From assembly GCA_025352325.1 (NCBI GenBank), contig JANXTR010000023.1, forward strand, positions 124,001 to 188,000: 64,000 nt of DNA, written 5' to 3'. A program made the position numbers and the translations under genes. Origin of the DNA: Microbacteriaceae bacterium (GTDB taxonomy: Bacteria; Actinomycetota; Actinomycetes; Actinomycetales; Microbacteriaceae). Shown here in pieces: positions 63,192 to 64,000 of this stretch. The notes under the pieces were generated by a model that saw only the letters and a program-made list of their open reading frames with translations, was not told the DNA's origin and ran no database searches. Each line of letters starts with the position of its first letter. Positions within the stretch are counted from its first letter, which is position 1.

Positions 63192-63779
63192 CTAGTCGGT
63201 GGCGGGCGTCGGTGTGACGTCGGGCTCGCCCGGGTCGCCGAGGTCTTCAATCCAGAGGTCATCGTCGGCGCGCAGGGTCTGCCAGGCGGCATAGAGGACA
63301 CCGAGTGCCGCAACCGCGCCGAGGCTGATCAGGATGTACTTGCCAGGGCCCGACTTCTTGGGCGGCTCGACGATGTGCACCGTGCGACCGATCCGCTCGT
63401 TGACCGAGTTGGCCGCAGACGTCGCCTGCTTGAGTGCGGCGCGGATCCGCGGGTCCTTCGCAACCTCGACCATGGCGAGGGCGGAGGCGATTGCTCCCGA
63501 GATCGCGGGGAGGACGTCATCCGAGAGGCGCTCGCCAGCGCGGGAGGCGGCGGAGCGACCCGACGCGGCGACTGAGGCGACGACGGGACGCACCCGGCTG
63601 TCGTAGCTGTCACGGGCGCGGGGGCCGACCTCTTCGCGGGCGTAGTTCGCGGCTTGGCGACGGGCGTCCTTGAGAACGGCGCTAGCGTGCTCGAGCGCGT
63701 CGCGCTGCTCGTCCCACAGCTCTTCGGCCGAGCGCTTGAGCTTGTTCAGTTCCTTTTGACGCTTGCGTGACAATGCCAT
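63192..63779 (-). CDS. coiled-coil membrane-anchored hypothetical protein
   Basis: A 195-aa protein. The N-terminal half is charged and helical (KRQKELNKLKRSAEELWDEQRDALEHASAVLKDARRQAANY), probably a coiled coil. A single TM helix (YILISLGAVAALGVLYAAWQTL) lies near residue 165, and the C-terminus is acidic. ATG 63779 is chosen over the track start because GGAGG lies 7 nt upstream. Function unknown. It is divergent from the cyclophilin gene at the window's end. Confidence 0.7.
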   Translation of the reverse strand: MALSRKRQKELNKLKRSAEELWDEQRDALEHASAVLKDARRQAANYAREEVGPRARDSYDSRVRPVVASVAASGRSAASRAGERLSDDVLPAISGAIASALAMVEVAKDPRIRAALKQATSAANSVNERIGRTVHIVEPPKKSGPGKYILISLGAVAALGVLYAAWQTLRADDDLWIEDLGDPGEPDVTPTPATD

Positions 63780-63904
63780 GTCGACCTCCGTCGTGGTGTG
63801 TCTTGAGAACATGCCCATCCTGCCATGCAGCCCGCGCGTCGGCGATGGATTCCCCTGGGCGGTCCCTGGGAGCAGGGTCAATGCCCGCATGACAGAATGA
63901 CCGC

Positions 63905-64000
63905 ATGGCTCTTCACACCGCGGTCGCGACCTTCCACACCAACCACGGCGATATCCGTGTCAACCTCTTCGGCAACCACGCCCCGATCACCGTCGACAAC
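63905..64000 (+). CDS. peptidyl-prolyl cis-trans isomerase, cyclophilin type (partial)
   Basis: The window ends after 32 residues. The start MALHTAVATFHTNHGDIRVNLFGNHAPITVDN matches the N-terminal strand of small actinobacterial cyclophilins, which catalyse proline isomerisation during folding. The rest lies outside the window. Confidence 0.85.
   Translation, partial: MALHTAVATFHTNHGDIRVNLFGNHAPITVDN

Overview
The window is chromosomal DNA from a high-GC actinobacterium. Gene content and order point to Micrococcales, most likely Microbacteriaceae: rpmH-rnpA-yidD-yidC-jag-rsmG-parAB on one side of the origin and dnaA-dnaN-gnd-recF-dciA-gyrB-gyrA-DUF3566-tRNA-Ile-tRNA-Ala on the other. A short gnd between dnaN and recF and a DUF6049-murJ-trxB-trxA run next to cca fit that family. 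The species cannot be named from the sequence alone.

Layout. 1-5.2 kb: Pif1-like helicase, K+ channel, an unknown exported protein and a CopD-CtaG membrane fusion. 5.2-13.2 kb: HU, the zinc-ligand-free ribosomal set rpmB-rpmG-rpsN, a 1037-aa mosaic secreted protein with a small membrane partner, then znuA-znuC-znuB-zur with a Zur-box-like palindrome at its promoter. 13.4-18 kb: E1alpha-E1beta-E2 of a 2-oxoacid dehydrogenase, and hisC. 18-23.4 kb: 4TM protein, a WXG-like/hydrolase pair, a low-molecular-weight phosphatase, purB and two membrane proteins. 23.4-28.6 kb: dnaB, rplI, rpsR, ssb, rpsF, cca. 28.7-36.7 kb: DUF6049, murJ, trxB, trxA, a DUF4232 protein, an aminotransferase and ddl. 36.8-53.2 kb: the origin region, with three perfect parS sites, DnaA boxes and the gyrase genes.

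At 53.58-59.28 kb a compact integrative element sits in the 3' end of tRNA-Ala. It is bounded by 20-bp direct repeats and carries a tyrosine integrase, two small unknown genes, a rolling-circle (HUH) replication protein, and a restriction-modification pair made of a NotI-like endonuclease and a C5-cytosine methyltransferase. A 28-bp palindrome lies in the methyltransferase promoter region. Its base composition is visibly lower in GC than the host. After it come a PLP-dependent decarboxylase, a small membrane protein, an APC permease with a long cytoplasmic tail, a coiled-coil membrane protein and the start of a cyclophilin.

How the parts work together. The origin-proximal block supplies initiation (DnaA), clamp (DnaN), repair (RecF), helicase loading (DciA), supercoiling (gyrase) and segregation (ParAB/parS). 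The zinc block pairs a zinc importer and its regulator with ribosomal proteins that need no zinc. The most novel-looking items are the integrative element with its NotI-type cargo, the NIDO-SGNH-PKD secreted mosaic, and the WXG-like/hydrolase pair. All assignments come from reading motifs; no database search was run.
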